DNA of 64,000 nt from Ditylenchus dipsaci (GCA_004194705.1 SADC01000223.1:62001-126000), one strand, 5' to 3'. Positions 46,346 to 57,666 are shown, counted from the first letter of the stretch. Notes: generated from the sequence alone by a model not told the origin. Made by a program: numbers and translations.

Positions 46346-48095
46346 ACCAATATGTTGTCTGATAAGTCCAGTCTGACTCAATTTTATATATCTTTTAAAA
46401 TAATTTTTGTGTCTTGATTAAATTCTGCGAATTTTTTCTAAGATATTTGTGGTGGTGGTGTTTTCTTTTTTCCTCAAAAAATGCTTCCATTTGTTTTAGT
46501 GGTGTTTTTATGTATAGTCTAGGATTTATCGTCGCCGGTTTCAGACTTTTTTTCAATTTGTCGATTGTAGTCATTTCGCAAAGTGCTAGAAAAAAACTGG
46601 GTTGGGTGATGGCCATATGGTTGGGCATATGGTCGGCCAAATGGCGGAATATGGCCGGGCCATTTCAAAATGATCGGTCATTTGACCAATTTTTTTTACT
46701 TTTTAACCATGAAATATTTCCTAACTGTGGAAATTTACATAGAAATGACTATGAAAATGGTCGGGTTGGGGCCATATGGCTGATTTCAGAATGGTCGGCT
46801 ACTTGCGCATCCTTAGAAACATACTGGCAGTACTTGGTTTTACCCCTCCCAAAAAAGCTACTCGGTTTTACCCCTCTCAATAGTTTTTAGGCTTAGCCCT
46901 TAGGCTTAGGCTCAGGGTCAAACCATTACTAATTACAGCTTTTTTTTTAAATGTATGGTCCAGGTAGCTTTAAAAATTATTGGGAGGGATAAAACCGAGT
47001 AGCTTTTTTGGGAGGGTATAAACGAGTAGCGTCAAAACACTGTTTGACGAAAAATTGTTTTTTTTTAGATTTTCAATTTCTTAAAAGATGAGTAAAAAAC
47101 CCAACTCATCGATCATCTGAAATATGAGGCGTATTCTCAGAATCAAGACTTTACAAAAAAATATCACACACTTTGTTTTTGTTATTGCTATATTCAGGGC
47201 GTAGAAGATGGTCATTTATATATTCACTATCAGCCTGTTTCCAATGTATTCCCATATTTATTCCTTTGAAAAAGTGTCTCACCTGAGTGTTTTCATTGGA
47301 TTAAATAAAGAGATAATTGTTGTTGACTGTTTGAACCTAAAACAATCAAAACAGACTCCCTCAAATTAGCATATGTTCCGAAAACAACTTTGAATCAATT
47401 TATTTGTTAGTTTTCCAGGCCATCCCGATGAGTGGGTTGAACAAACAGGGAAAATCTCTTCCCACCAGCCTCTATTTGCATCAAAATTTAAGACTAAAAG
47501 TCATGGGAATTATACGTTAGCACTTTCAAAATGATGTTTTCGGAAGAGCAAGAGACGTGGTTTGAGATTATGGTTTTATTGGTATGATGGAAACTTTAAA
47601 AGAACGCATTCCGAACTATATTTTCTTTTTTTGGGGACGTGTATTCTGTGCACTTTATAGGATGATGGCTCACCAAGGATGCTTATTTTTTTACAAATAC
47701 TGTTGAACCTAGCTATAGTCTAAAGTGCGAACCCGCGAGACTGGCTTTAGTGCGCACTATAGCGAGGGCACATTTTTCTAGATTTTCGGTGTTTTTTTTG
47801 CTAAAGTACACAATCCCCCTGGCCCAAAAATGGCCAAAATAGTGTCTTAAGGGCATTTTAGCTACTTTTAACCTGAAAACGCAACGAAAAAATATTGGGA
47901 AAGCCCTTTTTAGTAATTTCTGAAATTTTTTCTGCGTTTTTGCCTTGGGTGAAAACGGTAACCTACCTGAGAGGGCACGTAGATATCTCTAAAAGGCCAA
48001 AAAAGCTAAGATTTGAACATAGTTTTATTAAGTGGGGCCTACTGCACGAAGAAACTCTGGTATGCATATTTTTTATGCATCTATCTGTCATATAT
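46346..48095. other. ODC-like 3' flank, repeats
   Basis: 46610-46800 carries repeated GGCCATATGG words. A palindrome at 46840-47030 is built on GGTTTTACCCCTCCCAAAAA. AATAAA at 47303 may be a polyadenylation signal but is 1 kb from the stop. A decayed Tigger-type MITE with AGTGCGAACC / GTGCGCACTATAGCGAG lies at about 47700-47830. No gene is visible. Confidence 0.4.
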
Positions 48096-48103
48096 CAGAA
48101 ATT

Positions 48104-48496
48104 AGTACTTATTGGGTTGGGTCACACCTCATATTTTTGTGTATGATCAATTTTTTAACGTCTCTTTTCTTTTACGGCTTTATTATTTTCGTGTAAACTG
48201 TTTTCTCTATTTTTTCTTGATATTTAGAATTAAAATGGAGGAGTTTCGAGTTTAAAATGGAGAAGTACGTTATATGGTACAGCCGCTCCCACTTAGTTTG
48301 TTATATTGAAGAATTCCTATGGCGAAAATTATTTGACGGTCCTGATGTGTTCTATCATTTTTGGAAGCAAGTATCTGAATATTATGTGTGCGAAAAGTGA
48401 TATTGATTGATAGAATTGAGGAACTATTGAATAAAATTAGTATGTGTCGCTGTTTTGTAAAAAAATATGAGGTGTGACCCCAACCCAATAAGTACC
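48104..48496 (+). mobile_element. Miniature Merlin-type element with a transposase C-terminal tail
   Basis: The 8-bp duplication CAGAAATT is exact (48096-48103, 48497-48504). The ends are (A/G)GTACTTATTGGGTTGGG, matching the GG start and 8-9 bp duplications known for Merlin. Inside, the frame at 48256 gives CYIEEFLWRKLF and FYHFWKQVSEYY then a stop, resembling the EF-(M/L)-WR tail of ISXO2-type transposases. Everything upstream of that tail has been deleted. Confidence 0.75.
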
Positions 48497-49037
48497 CAGA
48501 AATTTTTAGATCACTGGGTTACCCAGGAATTGTTCTGTCGATTGTGAAAAAAATTTACCGAATTGAATTAGAAATTCAAAGAGTTTGAACAAAAGAAGTT
48601 TGGATTGATGTTTGGTAGATTCAAAACCCTAACTTCAAATGGCTTTATCTCCGAGTAAATCCGAAAAGTAATGTCATATTCAAAATGGTTAATGACAGAA
48701 CGCCAATGTCGACGTGTTTGACGGCTCTAGGTGAATTGAACCTCCAAATTTGTCTTGAGAGGATTGTTATCAAAGCTAATTATATTTTCGGAGTTGGTAA
48801 ATTAGGTTAGGAAGAGGAACCATCTCGGTGGGGATGGGACATAACGCGGCGACAAAACACCGACAATACCTATGTAATCGATTATTACATTTCCTACTTG
48901 ACCATAACCATATTGAAATTAAGGGGCGAGTACATTGGTACCTGGTTTTGTTTTTTGTATGTGGCGCATTCCCTCCTTTCATCGCTAAAAATTTCAGTTT
49001 CTTCTTTCTTCAAGCAAGGAATATTTAAAAATCGATC

Positions 49038-49621
49038 ATGGGCGTATGTTATGTTAGTCCTAGACGCATCTACTTTGCTGGTATAAATATTTGTTAATTT
49101 GCAGCACGATCCCGGAAAAAGGTATTTCGCGCTTGGCTCTGCCTTATCGCCATTCCGTTCGAACCCGATGTAGAAGAGCAGATTGTCAAGCTGGCCCGTA
49201 AAAGTCTTCGTCAATCGCAGATTGGTGTCATTCTTCGTGACTCTCATGGTGTTGCTCAGGTCCGTCGTGTCACTGGAAACAAGATTGTGCGAATCTTGAA
49301 ATCAAAGGTTTTTTAAAGTTTAATGTCGCCAATTCTTTAACGTGATCTTAAACTTAAAGAGAATGGCTCCTGAGATTCCATACGACCGCTACCACTGATC
49401 AAGAAATCCGCCAGCATTCGTAAAAGTTCAGAGGTTGGTTAGCTAATATTGTGGGAACTCGGAATTTTCTGATAAATTATGTTTAGAAATACCGCAAGGT
49501 CATTGACTCGAAGTTGCGTTGGATTCTGGAGGAGTCGCAAATTCATCGACTACAAGACAAGCGCCAGCTCCCATCTATCTGGAAGTATGAGTCCAGCTCT
49601 GCATCAGCTGTTGTGTCCTAA
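49038..49621 (+). pseudogene. RPS13: Ribosomal protein S13 (uS15) gene copy, degraded, introns retained
   Basis: A tiny first exon, ATG GGC, precedes a GTATGT donor. The next exon reads HDPGK, then in another frame [16 protein letters not shown], then [20 protein letters not shown] and [19 protein letters not shown] to RILKSK. The third reads MAPEIPYDRYH, then IKKSASIRKSSE in a shifted frame; the fourth KLRWILEESQIHRL to WKYESSSASAVVS stop. The order matches RPS13 from end to end, but about eight residues after SVRT (WLKLTSD region) and five after IHRL are missing. At least three single-base indels break the frame. Introns and an AATAAA (49663) are kept, so this is a DNA-level copy, not a retrocopy. 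The loss of conserved blocks makes it non-functional; the working gene should lie elsewhere. Confidence 0.85.
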
Positions 49622-49732
49622 GTATCACCGTGGATGATTTGTCATTTGTTAATTGTTACGAAATAAATACGATGTTGATTATAGTTTTTTATTACTTGCG
49701 TGACTTCATTTTTGCAGAAAATAGGGGCCGTT

Positions 49733-50470
49733 GATATCCATTTGATTCTGGAGTACCTGCGCCAGGTTTTGAGGTTCGGGTGGGTAAATTAAAATTTTGG
49801 TCCTATCAAACCGGATTCGCCACAAGATTTTACCCATTATAGGATGGCGTATTATCGGATTTAAAGAATTCGTACTTTTCAGAGCATCCACGGGGATGTC
49901 CATCTTACTTTGGGTACCTGCCCTGGGTTTTGGGATCTGGGTAAAATTTCTGTTTGTCAACGCAAAAATGCCACATGATTTCAAATCAGAAAAAGTGCTT
50001 TTTTTTTTCTTTTGGTCAAATTTATTTTTTCGGGTCATCCACGTGGATATTCACCTACTTGAAAGTACCTACCCCATATTTTGGGGTTAAGATGGGTAAA
50101 ATTGCAAATTTAGTCCTATCAAACCAGTTCCCTACAACATTCACGTTAGAAAAAGTAGTTTGTTTTTAAAGTTGACTAAATTTTTATTTTTCTAGCCAGC
50201 CAGGTGGATATCCACCTACCACAGGGTACCACCCGGGATTTTGGGTTTCAAGTAGCGGAAATTGCGATTTTGGTCCTGTTTAAATCGATTTTTTACATTC
50301 TTTTACGTCAAATTTAGTGGTTTGTCTTGAATTTGTCTGAAAGTATTCGGGCCATGCAGGTGGATATTGATCTGACCATCGGGTACCCACATCAGGTTTT
50401 GGTGTTCGGATGAGTAAAATCAAAACTTTTGTCTCATCAATGATATAATGATGGGTGATTTTATCATGAT
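49733..50470 (+). repeat. Tandem satellite, about 145-170 bp units
   Basis: Five units start near 49733, 49896, 50046, 50217 and 50363, each with a GATATCCACCT-like start, GGTACCTACCC, TTTTGG-GTTCGGGTGGGTAAA and TTTTGGTCCTATCAAAC. Units are diverged. A solo unit is at 10505-10660. Confidence 0.75.
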
Positions 50471-50910
50471 TTCGACATAGTTTGAATCAGAAAAATTCTG
50501 AGCTAATCTCTAAAATTTAGGGTGGTCAGCCCAATAGTAGCACGAACAATAGTAGGCCACCAGAACTCCACATACAAAAAACAAAACCAGTTACCAATGA
50601 ACTCGCTCCTCATTTTCAATCTGGTTATAGTCAAGTAGGACATGTAAGAATTGAATATATAGGTATTTAACTATGGCAGCGGTGTTTTGTCGTAGGCGGT
50701 GTGTTTGTCGCCGCGGTGTTATGTCCCATCCGCACCGAGATGGTTCCTCTTCCTAACCTAATTTACCAACTCCGAAAAATATAATTAGCTTTAATAACAA
50801 TCCTCTCAAGACAATTTAGAGGTTCAATTTACCGGAGGGTCAATTTACCGGGGTTCAATTTGTAGAGGTTCAATTTGTAGAGGTTCAATTTACCGCCGCC
50901 CGTGTTTGAC

Positions 50911-52793
50911 ACCCCGTGGGCTCTATAGACTTTTCAGTTCATCATTGCGCATTTGCATTTTGCATCATCAACTGTATCATGCTAATGACGCCTAAGGGTA
51001 TTGAATAAGAAAAAGGAGTTAAATATTCATTTTTTTAAAGGGGATGGGGACTGTTTTATATCCGGAAAGGTTTTGAACGGAAAGTTGGAAATTTAAAATG
51101 ATAATTAAAAATAATTGTCGTTTTTTATCTTGATTTTCATTTCATTCATTAGATTTATGCTATAAGACTTTTGTGATGTAATGACGTGCTCAATAGGCAA
51201 GGAAAAACTGACTTTCTAATAAATGCACAGAAAAAAGATTGAATGGGGGATCACACTTTATGTACGCATCGCCTTAGATCACAGGTTCGACTACCACTGG
51301 TAGCAGACCTTATTTTTTCTGTCCTTTTATTTAAAAGTTTAGTGTCGAAATGTAGCCAAGATTCTGGGCTTTCATTTGAGATATCATACAGATAAAAAGT
51401 TGGTGTAAAGTTCGGTCTAAAATATAAAAAACGTTGAACAATGTCCAATTCGATGAAATCCTGAATAGGACTATCTCAGAACTATCCGGTATTAATTTCT
51501 AAGTGACTTTTTTGTAACTTTAATTTGCACACTCATGTGCAACCTCATACTCAAAATGTAGCCCAGCTTCTTGCCGTCTTTTTCAGCATAAGGTTGTATA
51601 AAATAATGTGAATTGAAATCTTAAAAAATTTTAGTTCCTAAATAGTTAGTTTAGTTCCTAACCGAAATCCTACCCCTCAATAGTACGCATTTTTTCCCCT
51701 GGTCAAATCTTCGCTAGCTACCTTGCTTTTTTGAAGTGATGTTGGTGTGGGAAAATTGCTATCTGATCCCCATGAATTATTAATCTAGAAGTTACTAAAC
51801 GCATTGACAAATAAATAAAAAGAATAGAGGATCAGGCTATATAAAGCTAAGTACGCATCATTTTGGCTAGTTTCCTTTAATTTTGGTGGTTATTTGCCCA
51901 AAATCGCCAAATTGTCAACTGAGTTGGCCAGAAATTGCCCACTCATGCCCACTGAGTTCAGAATTACATCATAGAAAGCTTATAGCATGAAGTTTAGTTA
52001 GTGAAATGAACTATCAAGAGAAAAAAATGACAACTATTTTCAATTACTGTTTCAAATTTTCAACTTTCCGTTCGAAACCTTTCCGGACATGAAACAGTCC
52101 CCCCTTTTAAAGTCCCGCCCAAAAAACCACACCATTTCTCAGTAAACCATTTCGCAGACCTGTCCGCATCCTTCTACAAATTCCAGCTGGGCAATGTCTT
52201 CTACTACTACTTCCACCACCACCACTATTAAAACAACAACAAAGCAAGAAGTACTATTAGTAACAGGGAGGAAGACTTCCCCTGGACCACCAAACCCCAG
52301 CACTAACAACAACAAAAACAGCAACAGGGGCTTGAACCAGTTCCCCACACACATTCTTCCTCCTTTTTTTGTCTTGCATTCTGGTTTATAAACGCCCAGC
52401 TAGGGCTGCTGCTGTTTTTGCTGTTTTATGATGTGTGTGTGTTCATCAGGATGGATGGTTTAGGGTAAAGCCTATTTCAATGCCAAGCTCCTTTGTTTTT
52501 TCGATCAATCTTTTGATTGATTCGGATGCGCGGAATACTAGCAGGATTTCTTCTTTTGCTTTAGGCGATAGTCTAGGCAGCTTCTTCTTCTACTTTTATT
52601 TGTCTTTTTGTTTGCGAATGTTTGGGTTGCTGACTTGCAAAACATAATCCTCTGTGATTTTGAATAGCAGTTTGGGATTGCAAATTTTTGGTTACTTTGA
52701 CATATGTTAGAGTAAAAGTTGTTGGGGTATTAACTGTATTGGTATTTTACTCGTAAGGGCATCAGTAGTTTTTCGAACGAACAACAAGACAGT
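50911..52793. other. Non-coding stretch; tRNA-like sequence and a Thr-rich open frame
   Basis: A B-box-like GGTTCGACTACC at 51282-51293 is the plus-strand relative of 29490-29555. At 52194 ATG opens MSSTTTSTTTTIKTTTKQ then TGRKTSPGPPNPSTNNN; it could be a first coding exon or a low-complexity UTR, with no supporting exon. Nothing else is recognised. Confidence 0.3.
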
Positions 52794-52989
52794 CAGAGGC
52801 GTATCCAGAAAAAAATTTCAGGGGGGGGGCTGAAAAAATTTTCGGGGTGGGGGGGGCTAAAGCCCCCAAAAGGTCATTTTACTACACCTTTTTCGACTTT
52901 TATCATAAAAGTTTTATGGTTTTTTACAAGGAAGTGAAAATTTTCAGGGGATATAGCCCGGTTAGCCCCCCCCCCTGGATACGTGCCTG
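52794..52989. mobile_element. hAT-type MITE, exact 8-bp duplication
   Basis: Duplication AAGACAGT (52786-52793, 52990-52997); ends CAGAGGCGTATCCAG and complement; G-runs in one arm and C-runs in the other. Confidence 0.92.
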
Positions 52990-52997
52990 AAGACAGT

Positions 52998-54620
52998 ACG
53001 TGTTGTTTTTTCAACTTTTTGTGTTTTGATTATGAAGTACTCAATTTTTTCATAACAAATATTTTTCTAAAACACTTTAGTAAATAAATGTACTCAGAAA
53101 TCCAAATCAGCAGCAGAATTTTTAAACGAAAGCAAGATAGTCCCTTTTTTTAATCTTAATACTCCATTTTATGGGCACATCTCCGCAATCAAAAATATTT
53201 TAAATCTTCTGATCCCTTATTCGGATTGCTCAAGACAAATTGCCCACCAGGTGTATTGTAGTAATGTAACTGGACCCTTGAGCATGGTTCAATGCCAAAA
53301 AAGTTTTGCAATCAGAATAACCTTTAATAATAGACCCCTCCTCGTGACCCCTCCATTTCATATTAATTTGAGAATAGTATAAAAACGTCTCTCAAGTAAT
53401 TTTTATTCGCTAAAACGACAAAAAAATTATTTTATGACACTTTTCGCATAAAAAATTAAATTTTAAGAAAAAAGATTTTGACCAAAAATTGACCAAAATC
53501 CTGATTCGTCTTGGTCCCTTAAAGCGAAAACTCAAATTTTGGTTGAAATTTTGAAAATTCACTTTTTTCAGGAAAGTGTCAAAAAATTGCTTCACTATCA
53601 TTTTGAGCGTAAAAAAGTTACTTAGGAGATGTTTAAACACTTTTCTCAAATCAATATGAAATGTGACACGACACCCCCTCCCCCGAAGTGCATAAGTGAA
53701 AAAAAAGGACCTAAATTTACGCCACTTCAAACAAGGTAGGATAGTCAAAAAGGTGACATGCAGCCATGCGGATTCGAACTTGAGAGCCATAGACCAGCAT
53801 AAATCTTCAGTATTTTGACCTATTTAGTATTTCGATTGCGTCTTTATTTCCAAAACTATTTTAGTTTCTCGTGCCAGTCTTTTGCTAAAGCTCCAAAAAT
53901 GGATTTTGAGCAAGCCAAATTTCAATGTATCTTCAGCTAAAAATTGCTGAAAGTATTGACGTTATGGATTTGCCAGTCGATCTGCTGCTGCTGTTAGGTA
54001 ACAGATTGAAGGGGTGAGGTAGGGGCTGTCAGTCTCTGGTTCAGTCCTCTTCCTTCTCCCACCCTTCCCCCACTACTTTTTCCTTGAAACATAAAGGCAT
54101 TGGAGGAGACAGGCAGGTCCACAGAAATATAGCCACTGCTTTGATTGAGCTTCTGTCTTTTAGTTCTGTTTTTTGGTGGGGAGGTAGTAGTAGTAAAAGT
54201 GGCGGTTGTGTCCTTCTGCTGCTGAAATTCAACACGCTTGCAAGTGTGTATATTTGATTATAGTCTTCAAGTTTCGGAGGTAAGCTACCCAGGTACGCGT
54301 GCTTACATTATATAATTTTTGCGTGATGGTCATTCAAGGTGATTTTTCCATATTGTCATTTTTTCAATGTTTGAAAAAAACCAAGCTGACCCTGAGGTGG
54401 TACTTCTCCCATATATCAAGGAGCATACAGTGAAACCTTTAATACCGCAAAAACTCTAATCTTAGTTCACCTGTCGATTGAAAATCATGTTCTTGACAAT
54501 GTATTTTCTTGTATTCTCGGGGAAGATACCCCTCAAATTGAAGAAAACTTGGCCCTACTGGAAAACATCACCACCCAAAGCATTAGAGAGAGGGAAGAAG
54601 CCGTTTAGGTTACAAAAATA
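52998..54620. other. No recognised gene
   Basis: AT-rich with a tRNA-like minus-strand ATTCGAACTTGAGA (53768-53785; also at 61198). 54000-54240 is GC-richer with short TAC/CTG runs resembling UTR or low-complexity coding sequence on the minus strand. Confidence 0.3.
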
Positions 54621-54624
54621 CGAC

Positions 54625-54905
54625 ATCAGTAGTGCAGTGGACAAGCTTTAGTGTTTTGTAGCCTAAAGTCATGCGGAGGTTCGATCCCCCTAGTGGCACG
54701 CTAGTTATTTTTGATTGTTGGACCAATAAAAATGGGTAATTGGGGTCGCTGATTCCGAATCGTGCGCTAAAAAAAGTCGAATTATCCCAAAAAATTCGTC
54801 AAACAAGCCAAAATAAATAGCGTCCCACCAGGTGGGATCGAACCTGCACACCATTTGGGCATAAAACACATGCTGCGCCACCAATGTCGCAGTTAAAGCC
54901 CCAAC
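54625..54905. repeat. Palindrome with two inward-facing tRNA-like arms (copy 1)
   Basis: Plus strand at 54625-54703: AGTGCAGTGGACAAGC (A-box-like), GGAGGTTCGATCCCCCTAG (T-arm-like), TGGCACGCT. Minus strand at 54832-54905: TGGCGCAGCATG, GGTTCGATCCCACC, TGGGACGCT. Between them lie a complementary TTATTTT-GG-TTG-GACCAA-type arm and GGGTCGCTGATTCCGAATC. Both putative pol III promoters point to the centre. Confidence 0.65.
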
Positions 54906-54919
54906 GGTTTCCCATTTAA

Positions 54920-55152
54920 ATGGGCACACCAGCGCGTTACACGAAAAATTAAGGCCTAGACCGCAATTTTTCAAAAATGGTCCTCGTTATTACTCGTTTC
55001 AACTCACATCCGATATTTATGATCTTATTCTGCTCTTGAAAAAGAGGCAGAAAACTGTTGTCGGATCAGCTAGAACACTTATAGAAAATAGTCAAGAGAG
55101 AAATAAATTGCCGGTCCTCGCCTTAATTTGCAGCGTGGTATGCCCTTTTGAA
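54920..55152. mobile_element. Decayed TTAA-type MITE
   Basis: TTAAATGGGCACACCAGCGCG at the left and GTGGTATGCCC at the right resemble the element at 25235; the right TTAA is mutated to TTGA. Confidence 0.45.
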
Positions 55153-55188
55153 GGGGCTCCCACCTTCGCGGGAGTAGAAAAAATTGGC

Positions 55189-55440
55189 CTCCATGGCGCA
55201 GTGCGTAAGCGTACGCGTTTTTTTGGCCTAAAATATTGTTGCAGGTTCGATCCCACGTGGTGGCACGCTATTTATTTTGGCTTTTTTGACCAATTCTAGT
55301 GGTGATTCGGGTCGCTGATTACGAATCTGGCGTCACAAAGTCTAAATACTCTAAAATTGGTCAAACGAGCCAAAATAAATAGCATGCCACCACGTGGGAT
55401 CGAACCTACAACACCATTTTGGCCAAAAAACGCAAACGGT
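55189..55440. repeat. Palindrome with two inward-facing tRNA-like arms (copy 2)
   Basis: Plus strand at 55189-55263: GCCTCCATGGCGCAGTGCGT, later GGTTCGATCCC, and TGGTGGCA. Six of seven acceptor-stem positions pair (GCCTCCA with TGGTGGC). The T-stem and anticodon arm are poor, so this is a tRNA-derived repeat, not a tRNA gene. The minus-strand arm at 55372-55440 repeats GGTTCGATCCCACGTGG. The two are joined by a complementary AAATAAATAGC...GCTATTTATTT stem. Confidence 0.7.
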
Positions 55441-55564
55441 CGAAGTCTCTAGTGTTAATAAAATAAAATGGAATGGAATTTTTATGTGTTTAATTAACAG
55501 AGGTAATATTAACAGAAAGTCTAAATAATGAACATTATTTTTTGTTATATTAGGTTGGTGCATA

Positions 55565-56749
55565 CCGTATAACCTCTATTAAACGGCATGCCCGTTTAAT
55601 TTTCAACCCCCCCTCGGGGGTGCCCGTTTATTAGAGGGTGTCCGTTTATTGGAGGGTGCCCGATTATTTTTCAGCTTGAAATTTTTGTATCTTGTCAATT
55701 TTTTTTGAAATATTTTTTGTTTGGTCGTTTGTTTTTTTACTCTTCACCTTTCGTTTTGTTTTGCAACAATCATTCAATCATAATTTTTGCTTGCAGTGTC
55801 TCCAGCGGCCACGGCCACCAACTCGTGAATTGGAAAAAGGAAGAATGGAGAGGATATTTGATCCCACTCCCTTCGGATCCGCAGGATCCAAAGAGAGTTT
55901 TAAAGGGGGAGTTTTTTTCCAAAGGGAGTTTTTTTTTCCTTAACCAATAGGCCACCAAGCCCCCGACTGGGAAAGTGAAGATTTTTGTAGATATAACTTG
56001 CGTCGAAGACGCAACAGCAGAGCTTAGCCGAAATGAGCGACCAAGAAGCAGAAGAGCTCCAGCTGCATGATGATGAAGGGCAAATGGTCAACCGCAAAAG
56101 ACATCGCAAGAACGACTCGGCAACAAACTGGAATCAATCAAATTGGCACGCAAGAACTCAATGGAATCGGCAGCAAAGAAGTTTGACGTGACAAGTAGCA
56201 GGATTCAAGAATGCATAAAGCAAGAAGACGAGCTCAAGCACCAAGTGAAAGATTTTTTACCAAACATGGAATATTTTTTGTCTAATTTTGTTTTAGCAAC
56301 GACACAGCCGGTGGTTACAAACGAAAGCGTCTTGATAGTGGTGGCAGGCAAGTCAACAACCCGGATCTCGATGTGCATCTAGCTGAATGGATTGGCCAAG
56401 GACGAGAAAATGGCCAAGGACGGAATGCACGACATCGAAGAGGCATTTCAAGAAAAAGAAGACAGGGAGCAAGAACTCAGAATTAACATTAATGCAAACT
56501 TCGAAGATATTGTTAATGATGATGAATTGTTGTTTGGGAAGAGTTGTCGTTTGATTGAATATTGTACAAAATGTTAAGTAAAATCATCGAATTCTTTGAT
56601 TTATTTGTCGAGGTGTAGGTAAATGACTCTTTTAGGGTGCCCGTTTATTAGAGGGTGCCCGTTTAATTTTCAACCCTTCCTCGGGGTGCCCGTTTATTAG
56701 AGGGTGTCCGTTTATTGGAGGGTGTCCGTTTAATAGAGCTTATACGGTA
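55565..56749 (+). mobile_element. Tigger/pogo transposon relic with transposase N-terminus
   Basis: TA flanks (55563-55564, 56750-56751). The left end CCGTATAACCTCTATTAAAC is followed by the hairpin TAAACGGCATG-CCCGTTTAA and TTTTCAACCCC. The word GGGTGCCCGTTTATTAGA is repeated two to three times at each end. The transposase remnant is at 56033-56512; the DDE core is deleted. This is the probable source lineage for the MITEs at 8958, 11705 and 45585, which share the ends. Confidence 0.85.
56033..56512 (+). pseudogene. Tigger/pogo transposase: psq-like and CENP-B-type DNA-binding domains
   Basis: ATG 56033 opens MSDQEAEELQLHDDEGQ to NRKRHR. After a one-base shift comes QERLGNKLESIKLARKNS, then AAKKFDVTSSRIQECIKQED: a psq/Brinker-like helix-turn-helix of the Tigger kind. 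An intron (donor GTGAAAG after ELKHQ, acceptor TTTTAG at about 56297) leads to KRKRLDSGGRQVNNPDLDVH, then LAEWIGQGRENGQGRNARHR, the CENP-B-type second HTH. The frame ends at a stop at about 56483. No DDE catalytic core follows, so the element cannot mobilise itself. The DNA-binding half alone could in principle bind its own ends. Confidence 0.8.
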
Positions 56750-56751
56750 AG

Positions 56752-57666
56752 TTTTAAACCATACAAAAGACTTTTTTTGCAAAACGAAAATTTCTCTTAT
56801 AACAAAATCCAAACAATAGGTTTTGTAGCCCTGAATCTCCTCTTTCAAATGGCATATTTAACTTAGCTTGATTATTCTGGATAACTCACCATTTGGGTCC
56901 AAACACTTGTCTGGTCATTTTGAGAAGGTTACCCGCGTTTTCATCACTTTAACTGGTCAAATGTTTTATTGAATTTTGAGCGTCACGACAAAATTTATCA
57001 CCATGTTGTAGCGCAGCTCAAGAGCTACAAAACCCATATTACAGAATGATTTTTGAAAATCTAAGTATTGAGATATGGCCTTTGGAAAAAATCATTTTCT
57101 TGAAAAAATGACCAAAATCAGAAAAATTGGCAAAAACTTGCGTTTTCGTCATTTTTTCAAGAAAATGATTTTTTCCAATTTTTTTTTTGTCTTTTTTACA
57201 AATTATAATTTTTCTTTTGTCTTTTGTATGGTTTTTCTTTTGTATGGTCTTTTGTATGGTTTAAAACTTATGCACCAACCTAATAATTTACCTTTTATGA
57301 TCAAAAATATTTCCTCAACAAACCATTTTTGTTTACTAGCTTAAACCAAATTACTCGGTCGACCACAACAGAATCTGCCAAGTTTGTTCAGCATCAGTGG
57401 TGAACTGTTTTGTGCGTGTTTGTATTCATCTAAATATTGTGTGTCTATGTCAAAAAGTTTGTACACCTTTTAGTTGAAGCTCAACTCCTGGCCTGTGTGT
57501 GACGGAAGAAAATTTTCAAAAGAGTGAGAGCAAACAAAGCACCACACAGGTTTTTGTTTAAAACCACTGCCTTCATTTTCTTCTTTCTACTGCTACTACT
57601 ACGGGTTGATATATTTTAATTCCTCTACTGCTTATTCTGTGACCACTGACATCCGAAACTAGGAAA
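56752..57666. other. Intergenic, AT-rich
   Basis: Near 57090-57180 a CATTTTCTTGAAAAAATGAC inverted pair could form a hairpin. The 57590-57666 stretch with TACTACTACTACG is probably the 5' UTR of the next gene. Confidence 0.35.

Larger units (their letters stand above)
48723..50901. mobile_element. MULE-like element containing an RPS13 gene copy
   Basis: The 9-bp duplication GTGTTTGAC is exact (48714-48722, 50902-50910). The ends are GGCTCTAGGTGAATTGAACC and GGGCGGCGGTAAATTGAACC (inverted). The arms 48731-48870 and 50680-50830 are inverted copies. The right end repeats the word GAGGTTCAATTTACCG about five times, as in the MULE at 2797. The payload is an RPS13 gene with introns (49038-49621) followed by a satellite array. 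No transposase is present. This is the layout of a Pack-MULE. Confidence 0.75.

Noticed and set aside
49038..49621. Functional RPS13 gene
   Set aside because: Two conserved blocks are missing in addition to single-base shifts; ribosomal protein genes do not tolerate this.
53410..53790. 126-codon minus-strand frame rich in Phe/Lys
   Set aside because: Pure AT-bias reading through A/T homopolymers; no homologue recognised.
55189..55263. Functional tRNA gene
   Set aside because: The acceptor stem nearly pairs, but the T-stem and anticodon arm do not.
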